Positions 1-9,662 of a DNA stretch of 47,767 nt are shown here, one piece after another; the first letter of the stretch is position 1; every line of letters starts with the position of its first letter. The DNA is from Oxalobacter formigenes (GTDB lineage Bacteria > Pseudomonadota > Gammaproteobacteria > Burkholderiales > Burkholderiaceae_D): contig JAMPAN010000009.1 in NCBI GenBank assembly GCA_023667225.1, positions 1 to 47,767 of the forward strand. Reading direction: 5' to 3'. The notes under the pieces were generated by a model, which was given only the letters and a program-made list of their open reading frames with translations, was not told the origin of the DNA and searched no databases. A program made the position numbers and the translations under genes.

Positions 1-182
1 ATCCAGGATAGGTCTTCCTGACTACCCCCGGCTCTCTAACCCTTAATGAAAAACCCTCCTGTTTACCCTGCCCCATAACGCCATAACCGCCTCGCCCAAT
101 ACTCCGTCTTATTCCAATTGCATTAATCAGAAGAGGCCGTTAATATTCCCGGCATTAACTGAACCACTGCCTGGTAATTGAT
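1..182. other. Upstream region of ychF, no gene seen
   Basis: No convincing coding frame is seen here. An AT-rich stretch with GTTAAT (139-144) and ATTAAC (154-159) lies just before ychF and may hold its promoter, but I cannot assign -35 and -10 boxes with confidence. The usual upstream partner of ychF, pth, is not visible; the window may begin inside the intergenic gap. Confidence 0.4.
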
Positions 183-1274
183 ATGAGTCTCAAATGCGGT
201 ATTGTCGGCCTGCCTAACGTGGGCAAATCCACGCTGTTTAATGCCTTGACCAAAGCCGCCATCCCGGCAGAAAACTATCCTTTCTGCACAATCGAACCCA
301 ATGTCGGGATCGTAGAAGTGCCTGATCCCCGTTTAAAGCAGCTTGCCGCCATTGTCAAACCCCAGCGCATCCTTCCGGCTGTTGTTGAATTCGTCGATAT
401 TGCCGGACTGGTTGCCGGCGCATCCAAAGGAGAAGGACTCGGCAACCAGTTTTTGGCACACATTCGGGAAACCGATGCCATTGTGCAAGTCGTCCGATGC
501 TTCAAAAACGACAATGTCGTCCATGTCGCCGGCAAGGTCGATCCGTTAAGCGACATTGAAGTCATCCAGACAGAATTGGCGCTGGCAGACCTGGGAACAG
601 TTGAGCGAGCTCTGCAAAGAGAAGAAAAAAAAGCGAAAACAGGGGATAAAGAAGCCCTTAAGCTGGCACAGCTGCTGGGAAAAGTTGTCACGCACCTGAA
701 TGCAGCCCTTCCCGTTCGCGCCATGAAACTCGAAGCCGGGGAATATGCGCTGCTAAGACCGCTTCATCTGATCACCGCAAAACCCGCCATGTATGTCGCC
801 AACGTCTCGGAAGACGGATTTGAAAACAATCCGCTCTTAGACCAACTGGCCGAATATGCAAAAGCACAAGGCGCGCCCATCGTGGCCATCTGCGCAGCCA
901 TCGAATCGGAAATCGCCGAGCTGGATGATGCAGACCGCCAGGCATTTCTGACAGACATAGGTATGACCGAACCTGGTCTGGATCGGCTGATTCGCGCCGC
1001 CTACGGCCTGCTGGGACTGCAAACCTATTTTACTGCCGGCGTAAAAGAAGTCCGCGCATGGACAATCCACAAAGGAGATACTGCCCCGGAAGCAGCCGGT
1101 GTCATCCACACCGATTTTCAGCGCGGATTCATTCGCGCACAAACCATTTCCTACGACGACTTCGTGGCATATAAAGGAGAACAAGGCGCGAAAGAAGCAG
1201 GCCGGATGCGTGCGGAAGGCAAAGAATATATCGTTCAGGATGGAGACATTCTGAACTTCCTCTTTAACGTCTAA
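183..1274 (+). CDS. ychF: Redox-regulated ATPase YchF (OLA1/Obg family)
   Basis: This is a 363-residue cytosolic P-loop protein of the TRAFAC class that binds ATP in preference to GTP and associates with ribosomes. The Walker A motif GLPNVGKST is at residues 9-17, a switch region with [19 protein letters not shown] lies around residues 72-92, and the C-terminal TGS-like domain ends in the family signature [17 protein letters not shown]. Length and both ends match the usual 363-residue family, so the ATG at 183 is secure. No pth gene is adjacent. The next gene on the same strand starts about 175 bp later and is probably a separate unit. Confidence 0.97.
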   Translation: MSLKCGIVGLPNVGKSTLFNALTKAAIPAENYPFCTIEPNVGIVEVPDPRLKQLAAIVKPQRILPAVVEFVDIAGLVAGASKGEGLGNQFLAHIRETDAIVQVVRCFKNDNVVHVAGKVDPLSDIEVIQTELALADLGTVERALQREEKKAKTGDKEALKLAQLLGKVVTHLNAALPVRAMKLEAGEYALLRPLHLITAKPAMYVANVSEDGFENNPLLDQLAEYAKAQGAPIVAICAAIESEIAELDDADRQAFLTDIGMTEPGLDRLIRAAYGLLGLQTYFTAGVKEVRAWTIHKGDTAPEAAGVIHTDFQRGFIRAQTISYDDFVAYKGEQGAKEAGRMRAEGKEYIVQDGDILNFLFNV

Positions 1275-1449
1275 TCCGACATCCCCTCTTGATTTTTCGC
1301 ACAAACCAGACCGTAAAGGGTTATTATATCCATAATTTGCAGTAATTTAAGCCAAATTAGATTTGGCATTGACAATAAAGCCATATTTGCATTTGGCAGT
1401 CAGGCAATATCCGCTAATGGCGGCGAACCTGTCCATTACAAGGCAGATT

Positions 1450-2577
1450 ATGAACGATCAAGACCCTATCTGTTCCCACGCCATCTCCCGCGATTTGCTG
1501 GAAGAAAATACCCGGCTTCACCACCAGATAAATGAACTGCTCCGCTTCGGACACGAAAATCAGCAAATTCTCAACCGCCACCACGAAATGAGTCTCAGGC
1601 TGATTGCCTCAGATACCCTGAGCATCCTGCTGCATCACATTTTTACTTCCATGAAAAATGCAGCCCAGCTTGACGTCATCTCCATGGTTCTGCTTGACGT
1701 AAAGGAAGAATTAAACGAACTCGTTTCTTTCCTGGGCATTGATACCAGCCGATATCCCCTTTTCCTGCTGGCACGGAATATGGCGTCTTTTCATCCCTCG
1801 CTGACCAGTCTGCGCAAACCCTCGCTGGGACCCTATTGCGCACACCAGCATCGAAGCCTTTTTTCTGCGGCCCGCAAAACACCCCAAAGCGTCGCCGTCA
1901 TTCCCTTTATCCGGCATCACCGCCTGAAAGGCCTGATTTGCTTCGGCAGCATGGATCCCAATCGGTTCCTTCCTGATATGGCAACCGACTTCCTGGAATT
2001 GCAGGGCTCCATCATGACCATTTGCCTTGAAAATGTTATTACCCAGGAAAAACTTAAACAAATCAGCCTTACCGATCCCTTAACCGGTCTGGGAAACCGG
2101 CGTCATCTGGAAGAACAGCTGTTAAAAGCGCTCTCCATAGCGCGAAGACAAAAACATCCCCTCTCCTGCCTTTTTATTGATATCGACAAATTCAAACAGA
2201 TCAATGACCGGCTTGGACACCCCGCAGGAGACGAAGTTCTGAAAGAGCTGGCTTTGCGCATCAGAAAAGCGTCGCGTTGTTATGATATTCCGGCCCGTCT
2301 GGGCGGCGAGGAATTTGTCCTCATCTTGCCCAATACCGCTACATACGATGCCCAAACCATGGCGGAACGCATTCGCCTGTCCGCTGCCAACAACGCTTTT
2401 CCCCTGTCTGAAAACGCCTTTTGCGATGTCACCGTTTCCATTGGCGGCTACACCATTGCCGATATCGCACCGGGGCAAGGCTTAACCAATCTGGCACACC
2501 ACATCCTGTCGCAGGCAGATCTTGCCTTGTATGAGGCAAAAGAAACCGGCCGGAACAAGGTCATCTGGGCCGATTAG
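1450..2577 (+). CDS. DUF484 / GGDEF diguanylate cyclase
   Basis: This predicted 375-residue protein would make the second messenger cyclic di-GMP from two GTP. The N-terminal half has a short coiled coil (about residues 15-45) and a GAF-like DUF484 sensor region. The C-terminal half is a GGDEF domain with DPLTGLGNRR, DIDKFKQINDRLGH and the active-site loop GGEEF. An RCYD sequence lies five residues before GGEEF, matching the product-inhibition I-site RxxD. I place the start at the ATG at 1450 (MNDQD), preceded by an AAGG-type site; the frame stays open upstream to 1363 but with atypical sequence. No transmembrane segment is evident, so the enzyme should be cytosolic. The signal it senses is unknown. 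Confidence 0.88.
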   Translation: MNDQDPICSHAISRDLLEENTRLHHQINELLRFGHENQQILNRHHEMSLRLIASDTLSILLHHIFTSMKNAAQLDVISMVLLDVKEELNELVSFLGIDTSRYPLFLLARNMASFHPSLTSLRKPSLGPYCAHQHRSLFSAARKTPQSVAVIPFIRHHRLKGLICFGSMDPNRFLPDMATDFLELQGSIMTICLENVITQEKLKQISLTDPLTGLGNRRHLEEQLLKALSIARRQKHPLSCLFIDIDKFKQINDRLGHPAGDEVLKELALRIRKASRCYDIPARLGGEEFVLILPNTATYDAQTMAERIRLSAANNAFPLSENAFCDVTVSIGGYTIADIAPGQGLTNLAHHILSQADLALYEAKETGRNKVIWAD

Positions 2578-2604
2578 CAATACCGGAATATTGCTGCCGG
2601 ATAA

Positions 2605-2823
2605 TTACCCGCCCCGTTTTTTCTGCCTGAAAGAATGCGCCTTTACAATGCAATTAACAGGGCACACCATTACACATTGCGGCTCACTGTAAAAACCAGC
2701 GCACTCCGTGCAGCGGGAAGCGTGGATCTCATACCGGCTCCGTCCCATCACAATAGCTTCATTTGGGCATTCCGGCACACAAACATCACAATTAATGCAA
2801 TCCTGGGTAATAAAAAACGCCAT
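2605..2823 (-). CDS. YfhL-type 2[4Fe-4S] ferredoxin
   Basis: This 72-residue protein has two cysteine clusters, CINCDVCVPECP near the N-terminus and CTECAGFYSEPQCVMVCPVNC in the second half. The longer insertion between cysteines in the second cluster is typical of the YfhL/Allochromatium-type 2[4Fe-4S] ferredoxins. It would act as a small cytosolic electron carrier. It lies 43 bp downstream of coaD on the same strand, a pairing seen in other betaproteobacteria, and probably shares its transcript. The C-terminal tail is basic (RQKKRGG). Confidence 0.93.
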   Translation of the reverse strand: MAFFITQDCINCDVCVPECPNEAIVMGRSRYEIHASRCTECAGFYSEPQCVMVCPVNCIVKAHSFRQKKRGG

Positions 2824-2866
2824 CCCCGCGTTTCCTCAACAGCACTGCGCAAAAAAAAAACGCCAA

Positions 2867-3355
2867 CTAATCTGCCATCTGACAGATTTTGTTCTTCAGC
2901 CAAACTTCCACAGACGGGAAAACAAATTTGGACACATCGCCGCCTAAAACAGCAATTTCACGAACAATCGTCCCGGAAATAAACTGGTACTGATCAGAAG
3001 GCGTCATGAAAAGTGTTTCCACTTCAGGCATCAGATACCGATTCATCCCGGCCATCTGAAACTCATACTCAAAATCGGAAACCGCCCGCAGCCCCCGGAT
3101 AATGACCCGCGCATCATACTGCCTCACCAAATCCTTCAGCAACCCGGCAAAAGCAACCACTTCCACATTCCGGTAATGGCTCAGCACTTCATTGGCAATG
3201 GCCAGCCTTTCTTCCATTGTAAAAAAAGGTTTCTTGATCCGGCTGTCTGCCACAGCAACAATCAACTTGCGAAACAATGCGGAAGAACGCCGGACAAGAT
3301 CTTCATGACCACGAGTCAGTGGATCAAAAGTACCCGGATAAACTGCAATGGTCAT
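2867..3355 (-). CDS. coaD: Phosphopantetheine adenylyltransferase
   Basis: CoaD transfers AMP from ATP to 4'-phosphopantetheine, the penultimate step of coenzyme A synthesis, in the cytosol. The 162-residue product has the nucleotidyltransferase motif [14 protein letters not shown] (the (T/H)xGH site) at residues 7-20, [20 protein letters not shown] in the middle, and [10 protein letters not shown], the counterpart of the family ISSTxVRE motif, toward the C-terminus. Length agrees with the family (about 160). It lies 38 bp after rsmD, and rsmD-coaD-ferredoxin looks like one minus-strand operon. Confidence 0.97.
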   Translation of the reverse strand: MTIAVYPGTFDPLTRGHEDLVRRSSALFRKLIVAVADSRIKKPFFTMEERLAIANEVLSHYRNVEVVAFAGLLKDLVRQYDARVIIRGLRAVSDFEYEFQMAGMNRYLMPEVETLFMTPSDQYQFISGTIVREIAVLGGDVSKFVFPSVEVWLKNKICQMAD

Positions 3356-3393
3356 TTCTTTTTTCCTTAATAGAAAAACAGCAGGCGCCCCTA

Positions 3394-4041
3394 TTATGCC
3401 TGAAGATTGCCCGAATGCCGAAACTGCAAAAGATGGTAACAGACCTGCCCTGCCCGCCCCTGGCGGATAATATGCCAGTCTCCTTTGCCATTGGCCTGGT
3501 TTTCCAAAATACTTTCCTCAAGCGGAGAAGGAGACTCGATATAAACGACCCCGCCATCCTTCAATAAAGACAGGCAACAAGGCAAAATCCTCTGCAGCAA
3601 CCCGGAAGAAAAAGGCGGATCAAGGAAAATAACGTCAAATTCCTTCTTCTCCGAAACCAGCCGTGCCGCAACCTGCAACGCATCCCCGTAAACCAGCGTC
3701 ACCAGCGCGCCGGCCTGAAACCGGTCACAAGTCTCCTTTAGGCAGGCAAAAACCGTTTTGTGCGTCTCCACCATCATGACCTGGTTTACCCCCCGGCTGG
3801 CCGCCTCAAAACCAAACGCACCGGTTCCGGCAAACAAATCCAGACAAACCGCAGCAGGCCACCTGCTGCCCAAAACCGCTGCCAGCCAGTTAAATACCGT
3901 CTCGCGGACACGGTTAGGGGTAGGGCGCAAACCCGGCACATCAGCGCAAACCGGCAAAAGAGAACGCTTCCACTGCCCGCCAATAATACGAATCAGGCCG
4001 GAGGGAATCTCTTTATTCTTGGCAGAAGAACGGCGGCGCAT
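3394..4041 (-). CDS. rsmD: 16S rRNA (guanine(966)-N2)-methyltransferase RsmD
   Basis: RsmD methylates G966 of 16S rRNA in the assembling 30S subunit using S-adenosylmethionine. The protein opens with [14 protein letters not shown] and [17 protein letters not shown], then shows the SAM-binding motif [17 protein letters not shown] and the catalytic motif DVIFLDPPF (DPPF in place of the commoner DPPY). I prefer the ATG at 4041; the frame can be extended to a TTG at 4050, and neither start has an obvious ribosome binding site. It follows the M16 peptidase pair on the same strand with a gap under 30 bp. Confidence 0.94.
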   Translation of the reverse strand: MRRRSSAKNKEIPSGLIRIIGGQWKRSLLPVCADVPGLRPTPNRVRETVFNWLAAVLGSRWPAAVCLDLFAGTGAFGFEAASRGVNQVMMVETHKTVFACLKETCDRFQAGALVTLVYGDALQVAARLVSEKKEFDVIFLDPPFSSGLLQRILPCCLSLLKDGGVVYIESPSPLEESILENQANGKGDWHIIRQGRAGQVCYHLLQFRHSGNLQA

Positions 4042-4069
4042 GGTATTCAATCAGGACAACAAATACCCA

Positions 4070-5428
4070 TTACTCAGAACCGCCGGCAATCACTGTAGTC
4101 AGGCTGTCTGCCGACAACTTTTTCTGAAATGCAGCACAAACAGCCTCAGCCGTCACCGCCTCAACCTGCGCGGTCCATGTATCCAGGTAATCCAGCGGCA
4201 GCCCATAATACCCGATCAACGAAACCAACGCCAGAATCTTCTTATTATCATCCATGCGCAACGGGAATCCCTTCACCAGATTATCCTTTGCAGCCGCCAG
4301 CTCCTCTGCTGTCGGCCCCTGCCGCATAAAATGCCGGAAAGTTTCCATCACCACCCCTGCAGCCTGCCGTGTCTGATCTTTTTTCGTTTGCAGCCCCATC
4401 AGAAACGGTCCCTTTTGCAGGCGGGGATCAAGCTGGCTGGATACACTGTAAGAAAGACCCCGTTTTTCCCTGACCTCCTGCATCAGCCGGGAAACAAAAC
4501 CGCCGCTTCCCAAAACATGATTTCCCAGCATCAGGGCAAAAAAATCCGGATCACCACGCCTGATAGCCGGCATACCAATCAAAATATGAGACTGCGTTGC
4601 CGGATGCGCAATAAAAACCTCCCTTGCCGCAGCAGGCGGCACCTCCGGCAAAGCCGGCAGCACCACCCCTTTTTTCCGGCGGTTCAGGCGCATACTGAGT
4701 TCTTCCGCTATCGTTTCAGCACGCGAACGGGAAACATCCCCCACCATCGCAATAACAGCTGATTCCGCTACATAATGCTGCCGGAAAAAAGCAACCACAT
4801 CCTTCCTTGTAATCGCCTGCAACGAATCCGGCGTCGGATTGAAAGCATAGGGATGCCTGCCATACAGGGCTTTCATAAAAGCGCGGGAAGCAATGGCATT
4901 CGGCTGCGTAAGCATTTCGCGCACAGCGGCAACCGCCCTCGCCCGGTCGCGCTGCAACAAACCGGCAGGAAAAGCCGGTTGAGCCAGCATCCGTGCCAGC
5001 AGGCGAACAGCCCTGTCCAATTCCCCTTGCGAAGAAAGCGTACGCAGCGTCATATTGGCCCGATCCGGCCCGACACTGCCGGCTTGTTGCGCCCCCGTAT
5101 CCGCCAGCGCATCGGAAACCTGCGCTTCCGTCATCGCCGGTTCATGCAAAGGATAACGCGCCGAGGCAATCCCCCCCGCCAGCATCAGATTGGTCAACGA
5201 AGCCAGCCCGGCCTTCCCTTCCGGATCACGCCGGGAACCGGCATCAAAATCCACACTGACATCCAGAATCGGAACAACATGATTTTCAACAAAAAACACT
5301 CTCACGCCATTCTTCGTCGTCCACGATTCGACAGGCGCTGCCTGAAGCGGCGCCTGCGCAAACAGCAGCAAAATAACACCCAGCGAAACCGCCAGACGCG
5401 AGAAAAAACCACATCCCAAAGCAAACAT
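4070..5428 (-). CDS. M16 family peptidase-like subunit lacking the zinc motif
   Basis: This 452-residue exported protein has a signal peptide (hydrophobic stretch about residues 10-28, ending near AQAPLQAAP) and the pitrilysin/MPP-like two-lobe fold. At the place where active members have HxxEH it reads GLASLTNLMLAGG, so the zinc ligands are gone and it should not be catalytic by itself. It still has the R-Y pair region (RGLSYSVSSQL) that contacts substrate in M16B enzymes. It sits 12 bp after an active M16 gene, so the two probably form a periplasmic heterodimer, like the alpha and beta subunits of mitochondrial processing peptidase. Its substrate is not evident. Confidence 0.9.
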   Translation of the reverse strand: MFALGCGFFSRLAVSLGVILLLFAQAPLQAAPVESWTTKNGVRVFFVENHVVPILDVSVDFDAGSRRDPEGKAGLASLTNLMLAGGIASARYPLHEPAMTEAQVSDALADTGAQQAGSVGPDRANMTLRTLSSQGELDRAVRLLARMLAQPAFPAGLLQRDRARAVAAVREMLTQPNAIASRAFMKALYGRHPYAFNPTPDSLQAITRKDVVAFFRQHYVAESAVIAMVGDVSRSRAETIAEELSMRLNRRKKGVVLPALPEVPPAAAREVFIAHPATQSHILIGMPAIRRGDPDFFALMLGNHVLGSGGFVSRLMQEVREKRGLSYSVSSQLDPRLQKGPFLMGLQTKKDQTRQAAGVVMETFRHFMRQGPTAEELAAAKDNLVKGFPLRMDDNKKILALVSLIGYYGLPLDYLDTWTAQVEAVTAEAVCAAFQKKLSADSLTTVIAGGSE

Positions 5429-5440
5429 ATCCTGCTCCTG

Positions 5441-6799
5441 TTATTGCATCCGTGTTACCTGCGCCTGTCCATCAGGCGGCAGGGGAACCAGCGTGCCAAC
5501 CGTCAGGCCATCCTCCCCGAAATACCTTGCAGCCACAGACTGAACCTGGGCGGCAGAAACGCCCTTGAGTTTATCAATGAGGCGATCCCTGTTTTGATAC
5601 CCGATTCCCGTCATTTCAAGCATCCCTATCTCAAGCGCCTGGCCAAAAAGAGAATCACGCTTGTAAATCTGTGAAGAAACCAGTTGCGTTTTCACCCGTT
5701 CAAGCTCGGCAGGTGAAACACCTTCCTGGGCAACCCTGGCTATTTCAGCCAGCAAGCGCTTTTCAAGCTCCAGAGTCGAAACCTTGCCAAGCGGCACAGC
5801 CTCAAGCATAAAAAGCGCCGGGCCCCTTGATGGAACGGCATACTCAACCGCCACACTGGCCGCCGCTCTATCCTGGCGAACCATCCTGGCAGGAAGACGC
5901 GCATTATCATAACCATCCAAAATAGCGGCAAGCACATCCAGCGCATACACATCCTCATCGTTTTCAATATCCCTTAACGCCGGCACCTTGAACGCCAGCA
6001 CAACCATCGGATTTTCCGCCGGCGCTTTCACCGTTACCCGCCGCATCCCCTTCTGCACCGGTTCAATCTGCGGCCTGGAAAGCACAATATCGCGGGCAGG
6101 AATCCGTCCAAAATATTTTTTCGCCAAATCAAAAACCTCCTGTGCCTTCACATCGCCTGCAACCACCATCGTCGCATTGTTGGGCACATACCACCGCTCA
6201 TACCAGTCCCTGGCATCAGAAACCGTCATACTTTCCAGATCATTCATCCAGCCGACAATCGGCCAATGGTAGGGATGGGCAGAAAAAGCCGCCGCATAAA
6301 CCGCCTCCTCCAAAAGCGCGGCAGGCTGATCCTCCGTACGCAAACGCCTTTCTTCCATCACCACCTGTATTTCCTTGTCAAACGCCTCCGGCGTCAGCAA
6401 CAGATTTTGCATCCTGTCCGCTTCCAGCGCCATCATGCGTTCAAGCTGGCTGCTCCGGATATGCTGAAAATAAGCCGTACAATCCCGGCTGGTAAACGCA
6501 TTCTCCCTTCCTCCCAGCGAAGCGACAATCCGGCTGAATTCCCCCTGCCCGTAAGCCTGCGTTCCCTTGAACATCATATGCTCAAGCACATGCGCCACAC
6601 CCGTTGTGCCGCTTGTTTCATCAATGGAGCCGGCCTTGTACCAAAGCATATTCACCACAACAGGAGAGCGGCTGTCTTCAAGCACAATCACCTTCATACC
6701 GTTTTCCAGAACCGCCTCATGCACTTTCTGCGCATGAACCACACAGGGCAGTCCCAGAAGAAAAAATAAAACGCCTGTCAGAATATTTTGAAATTTCAT
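5441..6799 (-). CDS. M16 family zinc peptidase, catalytic subunit
   Basis: This 452-residue protein has a cleavable signal peptide (residues 1-23, ending VVHA-Q) and an intact inverted zinc motif HVLEH at residues 70-74, with downstream glutamates in VVMEERRLRTED as the third ligand region. It belongs to the M16B group of small bacterial processing-type peptidases and should act in the periplasm. It is the first gene of the minus-strand run M16-M16-rsmD-coaD-ferredoxin and is divergent from ftsY, a neighbourhood common in Burkholderiales. The pairing with the zinc-less homologue downstream suggests an obligate active/inactive complex. Confidence 0.93.
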   Translation of the reverse strand: MKFQNILTGVLFFLLGLPCVVHAQKVHEAVLENGMKVIVLEDSRSPVVVNMLWYKAGSIDETSGTTGVAHVLEHMMFKGTQAYGQGEFSRIVASLGGRENAFTSRDCTAYFQHIRSSQLERMMALEADRMQNLLLTPEAFDKEIQVVMEERRLRTEDQPAALLEEAVYAAAFSAHPYHWPIVGWMNDLESMTVSDARDWYERWYVPNNATMVVAGDVKAQEVFDLAKKYFGRIPARDIVLSRPQIEPVQKGMRRVTVKAPAENPMVVLAFKVPALRDIENDEDVYALDVLAAILDGYDNARLPARMVRQDRAAASVAVEYAVPSRGPALFMLEAVPLGKVSTLELEKRLLAEIARVAQEGVSPAELERVKTQLVSSQIYKRDSLFGQALEIGMLEMTGIGYQNRDRLIDKLKGVSAAQVQSVAARYFGEDGLTVGTLVPLPPDGQAQVTRMQ

Positions 6800-6887
6800 A
6801 TACCCGGCTCTGCTAAAATGATAATTATTGTCCGTCAGAAAAAATTCTCATGTTGCCCTGACACCGTTACAGTTTATCCCGGTATCC

Positions 6888-7913
6888 ATGTTCAGCTTCT
6901 TTCGAAAAAAAACCGAAACACCCGCCGGCAAAGAAAGCGAAACCGGCATTCACACACCTGAAATATCTGCGCCAGATACTGCCACAAGCGGCACAGCAAG
7001 CCAAGAACCTCCCGCAAAAAACCGTTCATGGATTGAACGCCTCAAAGACGGCCTGGCAAAAACCTCGGCAAACCTTAATATTTTCGGGACCGCCACGCTG
7101 GATGAAGACCTGTATGACGAACTGGAAATGGCGCTGTTGACCTCAGATGCGGGAATAGAAGCAACAGAACAACTCCTTTACAACCTGCGGGAAAAAGCCG
7201 GCAGGGAACATCTGACAAAACCCGAAGAAATCCGGCAGGCCCTGCAATCGCTGTTGGCAGACATGCTGAAACCGCTTGAAAAACAAATGGAAATCGGCAG
7301 GCATCATCCCCTCGTCATGATGATTGCAGGCGTCAACGGCGCAGGAAAAACCACCACCATCGGCAAACTGGCCTGCCACCTCCAGGCACATGGGCAAACC
7401 GTGCTCCTGGCAGCAGGAGATACCTTCCGCGCAGCCGCCCGCGAGCAACTTGCCGTCTGGGGAGACCGCAACCGCATCACCGTCATCTCCCAGGAATCCG
7501 GGGATCCGGCTGCCGTTGCCTTTGATGCCGTCCAGTCAGCAAAATCCAAAAACATCGACATTGTCATGGTCGATACCGCCGGACGCCTTCCGACACAACT
7601 GCACCTGATGGAAGAACTGAAAAAAATACAGCGCGTCATCGGCAAAGGAGAACCAGCCGCGCCGCACGAAGTCCTGCTGGTCATTGACGGCAACACCGGC
7701 CAAAACGCCCTGGCGCAAGTCAAAGCCTTTGACGATGCCATTGGGCTGACCGGACTGATCGTCACAAAACTGGATGGCACAGCAAAAGGCGGCATTTTGG
7801 CAGCCATTGCCAAAATTCGTCCCATCCCCGTTTATTTCATCGGCATAGGCGAAAAAATTGAAGATCTACAGCCATTTTCTGCCGGGGAATTTGCACAAGC
7901 CCTGCTGGGTTGA
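6888..7913 (+). CDS. ftsY: Signal recognition particle receptor FtsY
   Basis: FtsY is the membrane-associated GTPase that docks SRP-ribosome complexes at the SecYEG translocon. The 341-residue product begins MFSFFRKK, the typical short basic membrane-binding N-terminus, followed by a low-complexity acidic linker. The NG domain starts near residue 50, with P-loop GVNGAGKTTT, then DTFRAAAREQL, DTAGRLPTQ and TKLDGTAKGG. The frame extends to a TTG at 6828, but the MFSFF start at 6888 matches the family. It is the first gene of a compact ftsY-ftsE-ftsX unit. Confidence 0.96.
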   Translation: MFSFFRKKTETPAGKESETGIHTPEISAPDTATSGTASQEPPAKNRSWIERLKDGLAKTSANLNIFGTATLDEDLYDELEMALLTSDAGIEATEQLLYNLREKAGREHLTKPEEIRQALQSLLADMLKPLEKQMEIGRHHPLVMMIAGVNGAGKTTTIGKLACHLQAHGQTVLLAAGDTFRAAAREQLAVWGDRNRITVISQESGDPAAVAFDAVQSAKSKNIDIVMVDTAGRLPTQLHLMEELKKIQRVIGKGEPAAPHEVLLVIDGNTGQNALAQVKAFDDAIGLTGLIVTKLDGTAKGGILAAIAKIRPIPVYFIGIGEKIEDLQPFSAGEFAQALLG

Positions 7914-7919
7914 GCCGCC

Positions 7920-8612
7920 ATGTCAGCCATGATTGAATTTTTCGATGTTTCCCGCTTCTATCCGGGCGGCATCACCGCCGTCAGAAACATCACCTTCTCC
8001 ATCCAGCCAGGAGAAATGGTCTTCCTGACCGGCCCCTCCGGCGCAGGCAAATCCACCCTGCTTAAAATGATCGCCGCCATCGAAAAACCGGATGAAGGCA
8101 GCCTGATCGTCAACGGGCAGGATATCGGCAGCCTGAGGCCGGCCGGCATCGCTTCCCTGCGCCAGAACCTGGGCCTGGTTCTCCAGCAGCAAGGGCTCTT
8201 GCCTGACAGAACCCTTCTGGACAACGTCATGCTGCCGCTGATCGTTACCGGCGCCTCCCGCTCGGAAGCAGAAGCGCGCGCCAGTGCGGCACTGGACAAA
8301 GTTGATCTGCTCGACCGGGCCAACTTCCTTCCCAGGGCCCTTTCCGGCGGGGAACAACAGCGCGTTGCCGTAGCGCGCGCCATCGTCAACAAACCCAAAA
8401 TCATCCTGGCAGATGAACCCACCGCCAACCTGGACAGAATCAGCGCCGCCAAAGTTATTGACGCCCTCCGTTTCTTCCAGTCTGCCGGAGTAACCTGCAT
8501 CATCGCCACCCACGATGACCAGCTTCTTGAACGGGCCAGCCGGGTAATCCGCCTGGAAAAAGGACGGCTGCCGCCCGGTCCATCTTCCGCACCGCTTCCA
8601 AGAACACCATGA
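7920..8612 (+). CDS. ftsE: Cell division ATP-binding protein FtsE
   Basis: FtsE is the cytosolic ATPase of the FtsEX complex, which sits at the division ring and controls periplasmic murein hydrolases. The 230-residue ABC protein has Walker A GPSGAGKST, signature LSGGEQQR, Walker B IILADEPTANLD and the switch histidine in IIATHD. It starts 6 bp after ftsY and overlaps ftsX by 4 bp, so translation is probably coupled. An alternative start at 7929 (MIEFFDVSRFYPGG) matches the usual FtsE N-terminus equally well. Confidence 0.96.
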   Translation: MSAMIEFFDVSRFYPGGITAVRNITFSIQPGEMVFLTGPSGAGKSTLLKMIAAIEKPDEGSLIVNGQDIGSLRPAGIASLRQNLGLVLQQQGLLPDRTLLDNVMLPLIVTGASRSEAEARASAALDKVDLLDRANFLPRALSGGEQQRVAVARAIVNKPKIILADEPTANLDRISAAKVIDALRFFQSAGVTCIIATHDDQLLERASRVIRLEKGRLPPGPSSAPLPRTP

Positions 8613-9538
8613 GCAACTGGCTTCGACAACATTTTTTTGCCATTGGCGACGCCTTTTCACAACTGCGGCGTGCGCCCGGCAATTATTTTTTCAACATCCT
8701 TGTCCTTTCCCTCACACTGGCCCTGCCTTTCGCCGGCGTTACCCTGCTGGAAAACCTTAAGACACTCACCAACCGGATGGCAGTAGAACCGGAAATCAGC
8801 CTGTTCCTGAACAAATCCGCCTCCCGTGAAGAAGCCGCCGGACTGGAAAAACGCATCAGCGTCATCCTTTATTCCGATGAACACAGCCACGACATCGTCT
8901 TCATTCCCAAAGAAAAAGCCCTAAACGCCCTGCAAAAAAAAGAAGGCATAACCGATATCGTCAAAACACTCGGAAAAAACCCGCTTCCTGACAGCTACCT
9001 TATCCGCATCGCGGGCAACAACGGCGATCCGCGCTTCGCCAGGCATATTGAAAATATCGCAAAACAACTCGAAAAACTCCCTCATGTCCAGAAAGTACAA
9101 ATAGATTCCGACTGGATCAGGCGGCTGGCCGCCCTGGTCAGAGTCGTGCGGCTATGTATCTTCTTTCTTGGGGCCACACTGGGCATCGTCGTCATTGCCG
9201 TCATATTCAACACCATCCGCCTCCAGGTACTGACCCGAACAGAAGAAATCACGCTAATCCGTACCGTTGGCGCAACCCGCGCCTACATACGGCGTCCCTT
9301 CTACTACACCGGCATCCTGCTTGGCCTTTTTTCAGGCATCGCAGCGCTTGGCATTGTCATCCTCTCCCTCCACCCCCTAAACAACGTCATTGCCGACCTG
9401 GCCCGTCTTTACGCCTCCAACCTCCGGCTCTCGCCTCCAGGGCCGCTTGTCGCCCTTTACCTCTTATTATCCAGCGCAGCGCTGGGCTGGATCGGCGCAC
9501 TGCTCTCCGTCAACCGCCATCTGGACCGCATAAACTGA
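8609..9538 (+). CDS. ftsX: Cell division membrane protein FtsX
   Basis: FtsX is the integral membrane partner of FtsE; its periplasmic loop activates amidase regulators during septation. The 309-residue protein has a first membrane helix at about residues 27-45, a periplasmic domain (about 50-175), and three further helices in the second half, with the conserved VGATRAYIRRPFYYTG segment between them. It overlaps ftsE by 4 bp (ATGA). About 200 bp separate it from rpoH, so rpoH has its own promoter even though the gene order is the same as in enterobacteria. Confidence 0.95.
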   Translation: MSNWLRQHFFAIGDAFSQLRRAPGNYFFNILVLSLTLALPFAGVTLLENLKTLTNRMAVEPEISLFLNKSASREEAAGLEKRISVILYSDEHSHDIVFIPKEKALNALQKKEGITDIVKTLGKNPLPDSYLIRIAGNNGDPRFARHIENIAKQLEKLPHVQKVQIDSDWIRRLAALVRVVRLCIFFLGATLGIVVIAVIFNTIRLQVLTRTEEITLIRTVGATRAYIRRPFYYTGILLGLFSGIAALGIVILSLHPLNNVIADLARLYASNLRLSPPGPLVALYLLLSSAALGWIGALLSVNRHLDRIN

Positions 9539-9662
9539 TCCCATCCATTGGCAGCCGTTACAAACCTTTTCCATCCCCCTTGCTTGCGCCGCCGCAACAC
9601 CCGCCTCCACAAACAGAATTAAGCTGTCAGCCAGCCGGCCTGCTTACGCCAAACAGGCCTTG

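Noticed and set aside
137-161. GTTAAT and ATTAAC pair resembling the switch arms
   Set aside because: The spacing is 9 bp instead of 4, and the flanks do not match the 25-bp arm; it is probably chance in an AT-rich promoter region.
2577-2596. Hairpin after the GGDEF gene as a terminator
   Set aside because: AGCAATA/TATTGCT forms a 7-bp AT-rich stem with no following U-tract.
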